A model generated the notes under the pieces. The model searched no databases and was not told where the DNA came from. It worked only from the letters and a program-made list of their open reading frames with translations. Both the position numbers and the translations under genes were made by a program. Source: Conus ventricosus (taxonomy: Eukaryota; Mollusca; Gastropoda; Neogastropoda; Conidae). Taken from it: DNA of 64,000 bases. The stretch spans positions 34,654,306 to 34,718,305 of the forward strand of contig CM031601.1 of NCBI GenBank assembly GCA_018398815.1, in the 5' to 3' direction. Positions 31,253 through 43,024 of this stretch are shown piece by piece (positions within the stretch are counted from its first letter, which is position 1; the number at the start of each line of letters is the position of its first letter).

Positions 31253-31337
31253 ATGGGGAAAGGAGACTGCGTTTTCAATGATATGTGGGCAGAAAAAGAT
31301 GCTTTCAAAGGTTGGTTAGCTCGTGGAGAAGACTGAA
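31253..31337 (+). pseudogene. N-terminal exon of a transposon-type zinc-finger protein
   Basis: The open stretch MGKGDCVFNDMWAEKDAFKG (and eight more codons) stops at 31335-31337. It matches by layout the start of the protein at 63034 (MPGQCVFNELWLE...). Proteins with this start usually continue into a BED-like zinc finger and a hAT-type core. The continuation is missing here, replaced by stops, so this is a truncated relic of the surrounding element. Confidence 0.5.
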
Positions 31338-32116
31338 GAAGTGTCAAAACTTGAGAAAAAACTCTGTGCAAAACTGGAAGAGCTGAAGGAGATGTAAACT
31401 GTGTAAATGTTCTCCCTTTTCTGACTGCTGACAGATGTGCAACTTTAGATATTTCCTTAATAGACCTGCGTATAACTGTCTTCCTTATAGAAGTACTTTT
31501 ATTTTTTCTGCCATGTGAGTGCAAAGTGTGTAAGGTATTGGAAGAACTCCGAAGGTGTATATTTTCTATGTACTGAAGAAAAATCGACAAAAGGGAAAGT
31601 TTCTGCAAAGGTGACTGTATTCTCCTGTGCATTCAGACTCAAGACTATCATTAGTAACGGAAGCGGTGGTCAGCTCTGTGCTGGTTGTGTTAAACTGTAA
31701 AGTCACAGTGTAATTCAGAGAAAACAATGACAACTGTACCTGCCTTCTTCTTCCATCTACTGGACCTGACCAGTTGTGCTAGCATGAATACGAGGTAAGA
31801 AATGATGTTAAGTTAATGATTGATAGTAACAGGCTGCTCATAGAGTTTAACCCAATGCCTACCAGATCGACCGAGATCGACCGCGAGATTTCATCTTTCT
31901 GAATGCCGGATCGACCGAGATCGACCGCTGAATACTCGGTCAACGACTTTCGCTTTCACCATCGCATATCCCAGAATGCAATTGCGACAGAAGAGTCTTC
32001 CGGTACTTCCGTTTCTGGACGCCATTTTGGTTTTTGTTGCATGAGTTTTGGTGGAGTAGTTTCACTGCTGTGAATTTTCAAAGTTCGGCTTTTTTTCGCG
32101 AAGATTTTCTGGGAAA

Positions 32117-32690
32117 ATGGCGGATCAAGTAACTATGCAACTCGCAGAATTCATTTTCTGAAGTGATATTGATGAAGAGAGCGTATTTGCGGGCTACACT
32201 CTTGAAGAAGATTTGAAGCAAGACGATTCGGATGTCAATCTTGACCTAGTTATGAATAAAGATCGACTGCTGACTGATTTTGAGGCCGGAATCAATAATG
32301 ATTCAGGCGATGATAATGACGACGTCGAATAACCCATTGCTGCTGGGCCCAGACCCCCAAAAAAAGAAAATTCGAAAAACAAAACTTGCTAGAGATTCTT
32401 TAATTCTTGACTGGAGTGGTTGGCTACAAGAAGTGAAGCCCCCCAAAAGTTTCCCTTGTTTTGATAGCCAGGAAACCGGGTCAGTCAGTGGGTGTGTCCC
32501 GATTTGCCTGTAGGAGCATCACCTTTAGCCTTTTGATTTCAGAAGAATTTTGGCAGACTTTTAACGAGAAACAAATTTATTTGCTGCACAAAAGCAAGCA
32601 GAAAAGGATGAACATAAACTCTGGCCTGAAATAAAAACTGCCTGTTTATCAAAAAGCAAAGAGGAGCCGGACAAGAGGTACATCATCACC
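32117..32690 (+). pseudogene. piggyBac transposase N-terminal part, broken
   Basis: Starting at ATG 32117, an acidic N-terminus (SDIDEESVFAGYTLEEDL; DFEAGINNDSGDDNDDVE) is followed, after stops and frame changes, by KKKIRKTKLARDSLILDWSG. Near 32540-32640 a NLFAAQKQAEKDEHKLWPEI block corresponds to the start of the transposase core. At least one in-frame stop near 32159 and two frame changes occur. The catalytic Asp region is absent. Assignment is supported by the TTAA target and the piggyBac-like ends around it. Confidence 0.6.
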
Positions 32691-32691
32691 A

Positions 32692-32695
<4 letters not shown>

Positions 32696-32741
<46 letters not shown>
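32696..32741. repeat. TG microsatellite
   Basis: Pure (TG)n of about 45 bp inside the piggyBac relic, followed by a G-rich run (32742-32761). Confidence 0.95.
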
Positions 32742-32742
<1 letters not shown>

Positions 32743-33486
32743 GGGGGGAAGGGGGGGGGGGTGCTCAGTGCACTTGTGCAAAAGCACATTTTTGTTGAAT
32801 TCCATCACAATCTAAAGCCCAGTATTCAGTAATCTGTTCTTGTTATTTTTTCCCCTCAGTAGTTAGAAGACAAATCTTCTTGTATGTGATGCCTTCAGTT
32901 TAACAAAATTGTTGAAGTTTGGGTTGTTGTTTTTTGCTTCACAACAAAAGTTGATTATTTAGTGTGCATACCATACAGAATGACTTTATTTTGTTCCTGA
33001 AGGTTTCAGTACTTTGTTTAGACTTGGAAAATCACTCTGTGCTCGTAATCCATGATGTTCTGTGGGTACAGTGAATTTAGGGAAAAATGTTTTAGCACTG
33101 AGAACACCGAAGTACAGTTAGTCTGTTCGTTTGTGTTTTTTTTCCTCGTGTACCAGTTCACTATATGTGGGGGGAAATGGCTCTTTTGGATGGAGTGATG
33201 TCTTTGAATTTTTTTCATTACCTTTACAGAATAGATAAGTTAAAAACAAATTTTCTATTGAGGTTTCTTTATGGCAAGTGTGTATGTGTTGCGGAGTTAC
33301 CTCTCTTGGCATGGTATTCTCATAGTCATATAGCACAAAGTCATGCGGTAGGCAGAGGGTTAATAAACATAACTTTGCAAGAAAGTTGTTAATTACTACC
33401 CCTTGAATGAAGCTGCTAACCCCTGGAAATTCCCTTGAAACCCCTTTGAACTTTTTTTTCTGATATCTGTGGGAACCCTGTGTGGC

Positions 33487-35483
33487 AACGGTGTGAGTGG
33501 CGAGATGGTGGTTATGATAATGATAATGATGGTAATATCAATCATAACACTGGTATTAATAATAATAACAATAATAATAGTATTAACAATAGTATTAAGG
33601 GTAATGGTAATAATGGTAATAATTGTGACGAAATGGAGTATGTGTATAGGTGGGTCCTCTAGGGGAAGGACTGAGGATAATTTCTCAATGGGAATTATCT
33701 TAATACTTCACCTACACCCTCTCTCTTACTAGTGGTGGAAGGAGCAACTTTCCGGTACTAGGCATCGAAGAAATTTTTATTTAATTCCGGGACTGGGTAA
33801 AATACGGGACAGTGGCTCTGAGATAGTTTTCCTTAGGCTTGTACTCGTATAAGTACTTGTAGCTCCGAGAGACAGAATTGAAGAGAGAAGTTCAAACATT
33901 CAACATTTGATTGAACAACAGAGAACTGACACAAGTCAAGTGCACTTTCACACATCAACTTTTATTGCTTACACATAGGTAAGTATTGGCATGTCAAGTT
34001 CTATAGGCTTGAGTTTAATTCTCATTGGACTACCACAATGAGGGGCCCTCCCTCACTCCTACTTTGCTCGCTTGCACTCAGTGCAGCAACTTTAAGTTGG
34101 CATATAATGGTTCTGTCTAAGTTACACTGAATGTATATGGTTATTATACATCCACTTCGCTTGCAAATCACCCAGTGTTGTAGCCAAAGTGGTACTCATA
34201 GACAGGTTCTCCCTATGTCATCATAAAGTGGGGGCAAGGGTCTGATGGATTTGAGTCCAGGTGGTAAGCTAACTTAGCTTTGCTTCGGAGAGGGTAGTTG
34301 ATCTCTCCTGTGGTTGGTGACAGCCCCACTGGTGTAGATTGGTTGTCTGGTGTCGCCCTGGTGGTGGGCGAAGTTCCAGCGTCTGGTCCCGCCGCAATGT
34401 GTAGCGTGACTAGGATAGGGTGACCAGGATGGCCTGACCAGGATCCCAGTTCTGCGATAAAGAGAACTTGGTCTGTAGGTGAGAATCTGATGGCTGGTTT
34501 GTTGAGTGCTCACATTTACCCTAGTTTACTTTCAGCACAGGTGTGAGACTCAGCCAGCAAAGTATTCTCTATGGTTGAGTTTCTGCTATAACTATTAATC
34601 TCCACTTTTGTTTAAAGACTAAGTTAAGCTTACAAAAGGGTAGGAGACAGTAATACAATGTTACATAGTTTCAGTCAAACAACTCTTCCATGTTTCTTAT
34701 GAATTAAATCACACTGACTTGGGCTACACGGAGTCCAAGTACACATGTGGTGTAGACTTAAAGTCATACACTACAAATCATTCCAACAATCACCAGTATT
34801 TATAAATCAGGGTAGCAGTTCTTAACCTAGCACAGGCATACTGTTTTCCTGACCACCATTAACCATTTAATTATTATCTTAACAGACAGAATTGCCTACT
34901 GGCAAAAGTCAGGGTAAACACAAAGAACAATGGTCAGATAGTTAACAAAGAATCATAACCACTGGGAGACAGCTTTTGCTATATGATGGCAAGCAAACTC
35001 CTACACATAATAATCATTCATCAGCTTGATACATGTTGCTAAGCATTTGTATAAATTTACAATGTTAACGCACACAGCATACATAAAATCAATACATAGA
35101 TTTGAAAAGGTAAAACAGAGTTCCAACTCACTTTTCCTGGGAATGAACAGTGAATGACTGGAGATCAACGAGGGTACCGAGATTTTGTACAGGAGATAGT
35201 ATATGAAACTAAAAGAAAACCAGATGAAGAAAAGGGAATGGATAAGTGTCTGAGTAAACAATAGATTGATGTAGCAAATAGAGAGAGTGTAGTGAGATAG
35301 GAAAGGAGTATAGCTGTAACAAGAGTATGAGGTGAATAGTGGGAGGTATGGTAGTATGTGTGTGTAGGTGGAGGATACAGTGGGCTGGTGTTGTGGTGGT
35401 GGATAGGTACTGCAACTTTTAGATACATGTTGATGCTATGAGAATAGAGGGAAGAAGGGGAGGGATTACCTCTTGCTCTTCCT
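33487..35483. other. Intron, no gene seen
   Basis: A degenerate (ATG/AAT)n region (about 33510-33635) is followed by unique A/T-rich sequence. Frames here are short or low-complexity. Confidence 0.5.
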
Positions 35484-35912
35484 CAGAGGAAAGGAGACTT
35501 GGGGATCTGGCTGCTATGACTGGCTTCATCCAGGGGCTTATGGTCTGAGGAAAGGAGACTTGGGGATCTGGCTGCTATGACTGGCTTCATCCAGGGGCTT
35601 ATGGTCAGAGGAAAGGAGACTTGGGGATCTGGCTGCTATGACTGGCTTCATCCAGGGGCTTATGGTCAGAGGAAAGGAGACTTGGGGATCTGGCTGCTAT
35701 GACTGGCTTCATCCAGGGGCTTATGGTCAGAGGAAAGGAGACTTGGGGATCTGGCTGCTATGACTGGCTTCATCCAGGGGCTTATGGTCAGAGGAAAGGA
35801 GACTTGGGGATCTGGCTGCTATGACTGGCTTCATCCAGGGGCTTATGGTCAGAGGAAAGGAGACTTGGGGGTCTGGCTGCTATGACTGGCTTCATCCAGG
35901 GGCTTATGGTCT
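35484..35912 (+). repeat. 61-bp minisatellite, seven copies
   Basis: Unit start points at 35501, 35562, 35623, 35684, 35745, 35806 and 35867 give an exact 61-bp period. Each unit contains ggggatctggctgctatgac and tggcttcatccaggggctta. Copies are almost identical, with one A/G change in the last, suggesting a recent expansion. Confidence 0.95.
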
Positions 35913-36838
35913 GAGTGAGGTCTGACCTCAGTGTTCTTCAGCGTGTATCACTAAAGGCAGCTTTGAGAGCACGGCTTTGTGTCCGCAGCAAGTAAGATTT
36001 CAGAGCTCTTTGTGGTCAGTCAACTTGCCCCCACTTTCAGTGCCCTGACCAGGAGAGTGATGTCCATGGAGCAAGCAGGGGCAAGGTTACCGTCAAGGAC
36101 TGCTGCATTGGGTGTGCAGTAGTCGGCTAGGAATAAAAGGCAAAAGGAGAGGATGACGGTCCATCATCAGGAGGTGCAGCTCATGGAAAAAACATGAACT
36201 TCACTTACTGTATAAATGGCTGCTAAAGACACAATTGAATGTCCTTGGATTCAGGTTCTCCAAAAAGCATTCAGTGTAGGGTTTGAAGTCAACAGAGGTC
36301 AGATTCTTCAGTATAGAGGGGGACTTTTTTGGGGGGGTATGGTATGGTTAAGGTTCCCCCTGAGGAGAAGTGTTAAGTCCATTAAGCATTAATCATGGCT
36401 GACACCGAACTCTTTCCCATAGGCCGAAAGATCTTGGCAACAGCAGATTTGAAGCCCTTAATGGTACTGATTTTCCAGCCTTTGTTAAAGTTCTTGCAGA
36501 AAATGTGCAATATCCTCAACCTCGACATCTGGGAGAGAGAAGCCATACACTTACAAAGTGGAAGGCCTCCATCCAGCCATGATCTTTTCATTTGCACTTT
36601 TTAGAGAACATCCTTCACCAGTTACCATGCTCTCTCAAAGTGGAAAGTCCAACTATGATCTTTTCCAAGCAGGAAGGGCAGGAACATATTTCTTGAGAGG
36701 GATGGAACTTTAACAAACATGTTCACCTAAAGGTTTATCCAGTTCATGGACTACTTCCAGGAGCAGACAAGAATCATCTTACATTTCTCTCTGGCTGCCT
36801 TGTTCAAAATGACAGGAACAACTGGAGCAGGGGACTGT
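35913..36838. other. Intron, no gene seen
   Basis: No coding signal. The 15-base word gtccatggagcaagc at about 36061 also occurs in the 42-bp satellite near the Polinton-like element. Otherwise unremarkable. Confidence 0.45.
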
Positions 36839-37880
36839 GGGCCAGAACAGGGCATTAAAGGCCACAGTAGAGCATCAAAGGCCCATGTAGGCTATCAAAG
36901 ATCACTGTAGGCTATCAAAGATCACTGTAGGCAATCAGATCACTGTAGGCTATCAAAGATCACTGTAGGCTATCAGATCACTGTATGCTATCAAAGATCA
37001 CTGTAGGCTATCAGATCACTGTAGGGTATCGAGGACCACAGTTGGGCATTGCAGACCACTTTAGGGTATCAGTGGCCATAGGAGGGCATCAAAGGTTATA
37101 GTGGAGCATCAAAGGCTTCTATGGGGCATCAGAGACCATAGTAGGTCATCAAAGGCTGCTATAGGGCATCAGAGACCATAGTAGGGCATCAAAGGTTATA
37201 GTGGAGCATCAAAGGCTTCTATAGGGCATCAGAGACCATAGTAGGGCATCAAAGGTTACAGTAGGGCATCAAAGGCTGCTATAGGGCATCAGAGACCATA
37301 GTGGGGCATCAAAGGCTGCTATAGGGCATCAGAGACCATAGGAGGGCATCAAAGGTTATAGTGGAGCATCAAAGGCTTCTATGGGGCATCAGAGACCATA
37401 GTAGGTCATCAAAGGCTGCTATAGGGCATCAGAGACCATAGTAGGGCATCAAAGGTTACAGTGGAGCATCAAAGGCTGCTATAGGGCATCAGAGACCATA
37501 GTAGGACATCAAAGGCTGCTATAGGGCATCAGAGACCATAGTAGGGCATCAAAGGTTACAGTGGAGCATCAAAGGCTGCTATAGGGCATCAGAGACCATA
37601 GTAGGGCATCAAAGGTTACAGTGGAGCATCAAAGGCTGCTATAGGGCATCAGAGACCATAGTAGGTCATCAAAGGCTGCTATAGGGCATCAGAGACCATA
37701 GTAGGGTATCAAAGGTTACAGTGGAGCATCAAAGGCTGCTATAGGGCATCAGAGACCATAGTAGGTCATCAAAGGCTGCTATAGGGCATCAGAGACCATA
37801 GTAGGGCATCAAAGGTTACAGTGGAGCATCAAAGGCTTCTATAGGACATCAGAGACCATAGTAGGGCATCACCAGCCACA
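36839..37880 (+). repeat. 20-bp minisatellite with higher-order structure
   Basis: Monomers of 20 bp alternate in types: agggcatcaaaggctgctat, agggcatcagagaccatagt, agggcatcaaaggttacagt and ggagcatcaaaggctgctat. They are arranged in 40-, 60- and 80-bp blocks. The first part (36885-37025) uses a diverged aggctatcaaagatcactgt type with some 18-bp units. About 50 monomers in total. Confidence 0.92.
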
Positions 37881-38419
37881 GTTTCAAGGACCACATTAGG
37901 GCATAAAGGGCTGCAGTAGGGCGTAAAAGGCCAGTGTAGCGTGTCAAGGGCTACAGAAGGGTGTAGGATATAACAGGAACATAAAGTGCTGCTGATGGGC
38001 ATGCAGTGCTACAGTGTACTGTCAAAGGCCATAGCATAGTAGAGCATCTACGATTACAGTGTACTGTCAAAGGCCATAGCATAGTAGAGCATCTACGATT
38101 ACAGTGTAGTATCAAAAGAAATATAGACATGATGGACCACAGTCTAACATTAACGGTTAGAGTTAGGTATTAAGAGCAACAGACTTTGAAATATACTTTT
38201 ATTTCATGATTGATTAGGTTTGTATGTAATTAATGAATCGACGGAATGATTAACAACGAGCATTATGCTCATTTTACAAAGAGGAAATTAATTGTAATTA
38301 GAATGGCGATACTGAATGTAAGCTTGATCATAGAGTCTTTTCCTTTTCAAAGATTAAAATGTTTAGAACTGAAATTGAAATATTTGTTCTTTTCTTTAAA
38401 CCACTTTTCTTTACACCAG
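37881..38419. other. Intron, no gene seen
   Basis: Fading remnants of the 20-bp repeat lead into a twofold 45-bp duplication (about 38010-38105, acagtgtactgtcaaaggcc). Unique sequence then ends in tttctttacaccag, the acceptor for the next exon. Confidence 0.5.
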
Positions 38420-38596
38420 CATGTCAAGACGTTGGTGCAGAAGTGTCTACAGTCTGCTGTGCAACGAGGGAACAGGTCAATAGCATTCCCACCCCTGGGA
38501 ATGGGGAAGAAATTTCAATTCCCGCTGGATACAGTTGTCAATGCCATGGTCATTACTGCGTACCAGTTTCTTCAAAGTAACCCACGCTCATTACAG
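38420..38596 (+). CDS. Macrodomain exon (catalytic-loop region), host PARP14-like gene
   Basis: A 177-bp, 59-codon exon in phase 0, between a tttctttacaccag acceptor and a cag|gtgagt donor. It encodes LVQKCLQSAVQRGNRSIAFP followed by PLGMGKKFQFP, the very typical helix, strand and glycine loop of macrodomains (SIAFPxLGxG). A VVNAMVITAYQFLQ helix follows. The second glycine loop reads MGKKFQFP instead of the usual GGYP type. With the exon at 28192 upstream and 41419 downstream it completes the fold. Macrodomains of this kind occur in tandem in PARP14-like proteins, which act in ADP-ribose signalling and antiviral responses; that role is family knowledge, not shown here. Confidence 0.72.
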
Positions 38597-38783
38597 GTGA
38601 GTGTGTGTGTTATATGTGTCTTCAGTTTTTTTGTTCATCCCATTTTTATTACATAGACAATAATACATACAAATTTAAACCAATAAGGCAGTATAGTAAT
38701 CCTATATACATAGTAGAACATATATAAATGCCTGCAGATATGTAATTAAAAAAAAAGAAAGAAAAGAAAAAAGGAAACCAGCT

Positions 38784-38840
<57 letters not shown>

Positions 38841-38929
38841 ATATGCTTCTCTCTACCAGTGCAGGGTGGAAAAATATGATTAACTGGCTCAATTATGCAA
38901 GTCACCAATCTGCAGAGCTTTATGCAAAA

Positions 38930-39145
38930 ACGTGAAATTGTATTCTCATCATTTGGTAGGTACAGCAGTTTCAGTTTTAACAGTTGTCACTACATGCAGA
39001 CTAGTCCATATACGGTACGCCACATCTGCTTACACATGAGACCACAGTGCAGAGGATTTTCAGTTAGATGGATAATAGATTTATAACTAAGTTGAAAGGA
39101 TTTATAAGGACAAGTGTCTTGTGGACACGATTTAGCAGACGCCTA
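38930..39145 (+). repeat. Dispersed repeat A, copy 2
   Basis: Same orientation as 24360-24565; shares gactagtccatata-like and atgagaccacagtgcagagg words. Confidence 0.55.
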
Positions 39146-39235
39146 ACTTATGCATTTGCCTAACATGCTGTTGAGACCTTGGCACCTACCTGTTTTTGTC
39201 TGTCCAGCTACTATAGTTGTGTGTGTGTTTACGCC

Positions 39236-39296
<61 letters not shown>

Positions 39297-39520
39297 CTGT
39301 ATGTGTGTGATATGGTGTGTGTGCGTTTGTATGCGTACATATATATCAGTTATGAAAAAAAGGAAGAGGTGAAGGATTATGAGAGCATCCATCTCTCTCT
39401 CTCTCTCCCGCTTGCTCTCTCTCTCACGTATGTACATTAAATTTCTGAGTTCTCTCTCACTCGCACAAACACACTCACACGCACATGCATGTATGTACAC
39501 ACATGCATGTATGTACACAC

Positions 39521-39568
<48 letters not shown>

Positions 39569-39896
39569 CATACTCGCGCACGCACATGCATGCACGTACG
39601 CGCACACACACACACACACACATTGTGATAAACAAGTGTTATGATTATTGATTATATGAATGCGTTGTCACTATTTGGGAATGGGACCTGTTTCCAGAAT
39701 TTTTTATTCTATTCATGTACTGTAATCACATCATGAAGATGTGTGTAATATATTGATGTTATTGATGCATTGTTGCTGTATAATTATCACTCTTAACATT
39801 GTGTAAGATGCTGATATTATTGATGCATTGTTGTTGTATATAATTATCACCCATACCAATATATTATGTTAATAATCTGAAAATAGCTATATATTA

Positions 39897-39967
<71 letters not shown>

Positions 39968-40587
39968 GCGTACTGCTGTTACTGATGCATTGTTGCTAGT
40001 TATTAAAAACCATAGTCAGCGGTATACCAATACTGGAAAAGAAAATTATAAAAGTGAACTGAACCTAACTCTCTGTGGGAAGATATGTAGTCTCTTTTTT
40101 TTCTGTTCCAGCAGCAATGATAGCCCTTCACTCACTGAACACTTCCATTTCTTTTGAACCATTATTATCGCTACCAACATCCCCACTTAGAACTACTATC
40201 ATCATAATCACCACCCATTAGTTTCGTTTGCCCTTTTTTCTTGATTGATCATTTCTATATTTGCTACTAAGCACTATTATCAGTCTACCATAATCACTGC
40301 CATGATCAATGTATCATACCACTAAACAATAATCACAAAACAAACAGACCAACCCTGCTGTTTTACTACCCTCCAACCCCTTTTCTTTCTCCCCTTCTGT
40401 GTTCAGCCACTATTAGTACTAGAACTATTTTCATCATACTATCACCAAAAGATTAACAGTATTCCTCCGCTTACTATTTACATGTTTTCATCATTGTCAG
40501 TATTATCACTATTATTGCAATTGTTACCATTTTTACAATTGTCATCATTGTTATTTCAACTCCCATGGTCCCCTTCTCAATGGCCTT

Positions 40588-40745
40588 GTTTTCATCCAAC
40601 ACCCATTTTGCGCCGAAAATAAAAGATAAGTGGTTGCTCGTTCTTAGTTTTCATTGTCCTAAATGTTGTTTGTTTTTGCCTGAAGAAGACCCAGGAGGCC
40701 AAAGTGCATTGTGTTTTGTCCTGTAATCTGTTTGTATCATCTTAC
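40588..40745 (+). repeat. Dispersed repeat C, copy 2
   Basis: Inverted relative to 30020-30180. Contains catccaacacccattttgcg and gcctgaagaagacccagg. Confidence 0.55.
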
Positions 40746-41418
40746 GGAACTAATACCCTTTCTTTTAAAATTTGCATCAATTTCCGCCCTCAGTCACCTC
40801 GCTTTGAATCTAACCTGGTCTCTAATATGTTGACCAGAACGAGGCTTGCCATAGCAGATGCTGACTCTATAGAGATAGACAGATCCGTAGTTAAAAGGTT
40901 GCTTTATTACTTCACATGCAAGAACGAAGAAGGTAGTGCATATAATGCATGTGCATTTGCTTCTTTTTGGATTATAATAGAGTATGACATCACAAGAAAG
41001 AAATTGTGTGTGAATGCATGTTCTTTATACTGACAGAGATGTGGTTTTCCATATGGTAGACTGAAACAGACTGTGGTTGTACAGAAAATATGCCAACAGT
41101 ACTTTAAATTCTTTTACTTACAGTCATCGAGGGAGTGTATTGTTTTGTTGTTTATTATGCATTATTTGTGATGCCTGCAGGAGGCACAATAAGAAATTCA
41201 TGTGTCTGTTTTATAATGTGTTTTCTCTTTTTTATATTTATGAAAAAATGCACTTATCTGTTTTATACTGTGTATTAAATAAGCATTATTCTGTGCTCTG
41301 TCATTCTATTTTGTGTGAAAATGTTTTGGCTGATTTTGCACATATCCATTGCATTATTATTTAGATTGAATGTCACATTTAATTCATTTATTTCTTGTTC
41401 TGTTTGTTTTGTGTACAG

Positions 41419-41767
41419 AATGTGACATTTGTGATTTTTGACGTGGGAGTGGCCAGGCAATTCAGAGAAGCAGCCAAGAAGATCATAGAGCCTGCCAGGC
41501 CAGCTGTTTTTGGTTCTCCACAAGCTGATGATTCAGCAAGCAGTGAGGATGAAGATGATGATGCTGATGATAGTGATGGAGGCGATTTCTTCAGTGGGGC
41601 ATCCAACGTTCCGGAAAGCGCGGGGGACGCACCTTTTGATTTCTTCACAGTTTCTGGAGACAACAGTGGAGATGAAGGCATTTTTTCTCCACCTGGCGGC
41701 AGAACCCTTGCTGCAAGTGATGATGACGATGAGCTTACTTTCTTTCATCTTGATGATGAAGATCAAA
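41419..41767 (+). CDS. Macrodomain C-terminal exon and acidic linker, host PARP14-like gene
   Basis: The exon starts after tttgttttgtgtacag and ends at atcaaa|gtaagt. The first codons (NVTFVIFDVGVARQFREAAK) are the last strand and C-terminal helix of a macrodomain and join in phase with 38596. The remaining 95 codons are a linker rich in Asp, Ser and Glu (SSEDEDDDADDSDGG; ASDDDDELTFFHLDDEDQ), probably disordered. The exon ends after the first base of a codon, which matches the start phase of both 42853 and 53532. Acidic linkers between domains are common in large PARP-family proteins. Confidence 0.65.
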
Positions 41768-42852
41768 GTAAGTTTGGTGTTTTTTCTGGAATTGAAACCA
41801 GTGTTATATGTAATCTGTGTTGAAACTTTCTTCATACTTCCCTGTCCAGGTAAGTGCCTTTATCCTGCTTGGCATGGACATGCCCAAAATAATTAAGAAT
41901 TTTGACTGTAACTAGCTCCCATGTCTGCCTCTCCTGTCACAGGAGATACCCTTTTCAGACACTCACAAGACCTGTATTTACTCTGTCCAAGGTAACAAAC
42001 ACAACTTTTCTGTTGTCAGGGACACACATTTGGCCATGAGCACAGAGTGTTACCTGCAGATATGTGTGCCTTGTCTTTTTTTGCAAAACTGGAATCTGTA
42101 AAGATTCCTGTTTAAGCTTTTTCAGGTGTTTGCCATTTGACCAACTCTCATAATTATCTTTTGCATGTAATATCTAGAATTTTCCCTCCCAAGTACCCAT
42201 GGAAAAGGAGCCGCAGTGAGAAATGTTTTTGTCTTTTGGGGCTCAGCTTTTGTAGCTTCTGCTGAATTGATTCTTTCTTCTTTTTGCTGTCCCATCTTCT
42301 CTGCCACCTGAGTGGCATTGCACCCACACTGCTCATTCACAGCCCGGCCTGGCCAGCTGCAGCCCCAGCAGCACCAAGCCACAGGGAGCAACCAGTGTCA
42401 AGTCATGATAAGGCAACCCATCAGAGGAGACACTGCACTGCTGCCGAGTCACTTCGGTGGTATTGCTGCCTGTGCTGATCAAACATACACAGGCTATCAT
42501 CTACTAAGCCCACTACTGATGACAATAATTGCAAAGCTGGTGTTAGTGAGTTCTTCCTCTGGAGGATGCCACCACATCCATCCAGCGACAGCCCCACGAA
42601 TTTGGCGATACTGGTGACCTCAAATTTGAGGTGAAAAGGGAGCTATATCCCTACCTCATTCATCTCCACTCAGACCCCAGAGTGATCTTCCTTGACATAC
42701 AGATTATTTCTGACTTGTGAACAATTCATGCAGTTGACATACATTTTCTTGTACAGTGTAAGGATGTGGGAGGGAATCGCAGTGTTTGCACAGGTAAGTG
42801 TATCTAAACAACTTTCAGCAGAAAATTCATTTTTCTCATAGTCTCTGTCTAG
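41768..42852. other. Intron, no gene seen
   Basis: No coding region is well supported. A 100-codon frame at 42312-42617 lacks recognisable motifs. The region ends in tctcatagtctctgtctag, a possible acceptor. Confidence 0.4.
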
Positions 42853-43024
42853 ACATGGAAGAGGATAGTGGGCTGGATGCCATGTTCACCTTCAAGAAGG
42901 GAGGCCAGGCCACCACAGAAGACAAGACCCAAACTGCTTCTCACAGCCAGCAACATTTTATTTCAATGGCCTTAAACATGCATCAACATGATAAGAGTTA
43001 TATCTCCATGGAGCAAATCTAGCA
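42853..43024 (+). CDS. Possible linker exon of the host gene
   Basis: After a ctctgtctag acceptor the phase continued from 41767 stays open for 57 codons (MEEDSGLDAMFTFKKGGQAT...), similar in composition to the preceding acidic linker. No clear donor is visible before the stop at 43022-43024. It could be an alternative terminal exon or a chance frame. Confidence 0.3.

Larger units (their letters stand above)
31851..33359 (+). mobile_element. piggyBac-type element, internally deleted, 1,509 bp
   Basis: Flanked by the canonical TTAA target (31847-31850 and 33360-33363). The ends are inverted: cccaatgcctaccagatcg on the left, and cgcatgacttt-type sequence ending ggtaggcagaggg on the right, whose complement is ccctctgcctacc. 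It contains the first part of a piggyBac-type transposase and then a (TG)n tract, with the catalytic region missing. A tandem gatcgaccgagatcgaccg motif is near 31866-31888 and again near 31911. Non-autonomous relic. Confidence 0.8.
30407..33480. mobile_element. CAGGGTTC-ended DNA transposon (hAT-like), 3,074 bp, with nested insertions
   Basis: The left end reads cagggttcgtacgcccc. The right end is gggaaccctg, the complement of cagggttccc. Both are flanked by the 6-bp direct repeat tgtggc (30401-30406 and 33481-33486). Inside lie a trinucleotide and CA-rich block (30595-30830), a first coding exon for a CVFND-type zinc-finger protein at 31253, and a nested piggyBac relic (31851-33359). hAT elements usually make 8-bp duplications, so the superfamily is uncertain. 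A second member starts at 62721 with the same end and a related exon. A nested piggyBac within a larger element gives a relative age: the host transposon came first. Confidence 0.6.
38597..41418. other. Intron with many microsatellites
   Basis: CA repeats lie at 38788-38838 and 39527-39568, TG at 39240-39296 and CT at 39900-39964. Dispersed repeat A (38930-39145) and repeat C (40588-40745) are present. Long frames across the repeats are artefacts. No gene seen. Confidence 0.6.

Noticed and set aside
33487..35483. Possible LTR retrotransposon
   Set aside because: No pair of long direct repeats, primer-binding site or gag/pol motif was found.
39143..39651. Frames of 60-149 codons on both strands
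   Set aside because: Overlap TG, CA and CT tracts; low complexity.
41510..41896. Alternative plus-strand frame and minus-strand frames across the acidic linker exon
   Set aside because: The frame used for the exon agrees with phases of neighbouring exons and the macrodomain C-terminus; the others do not.
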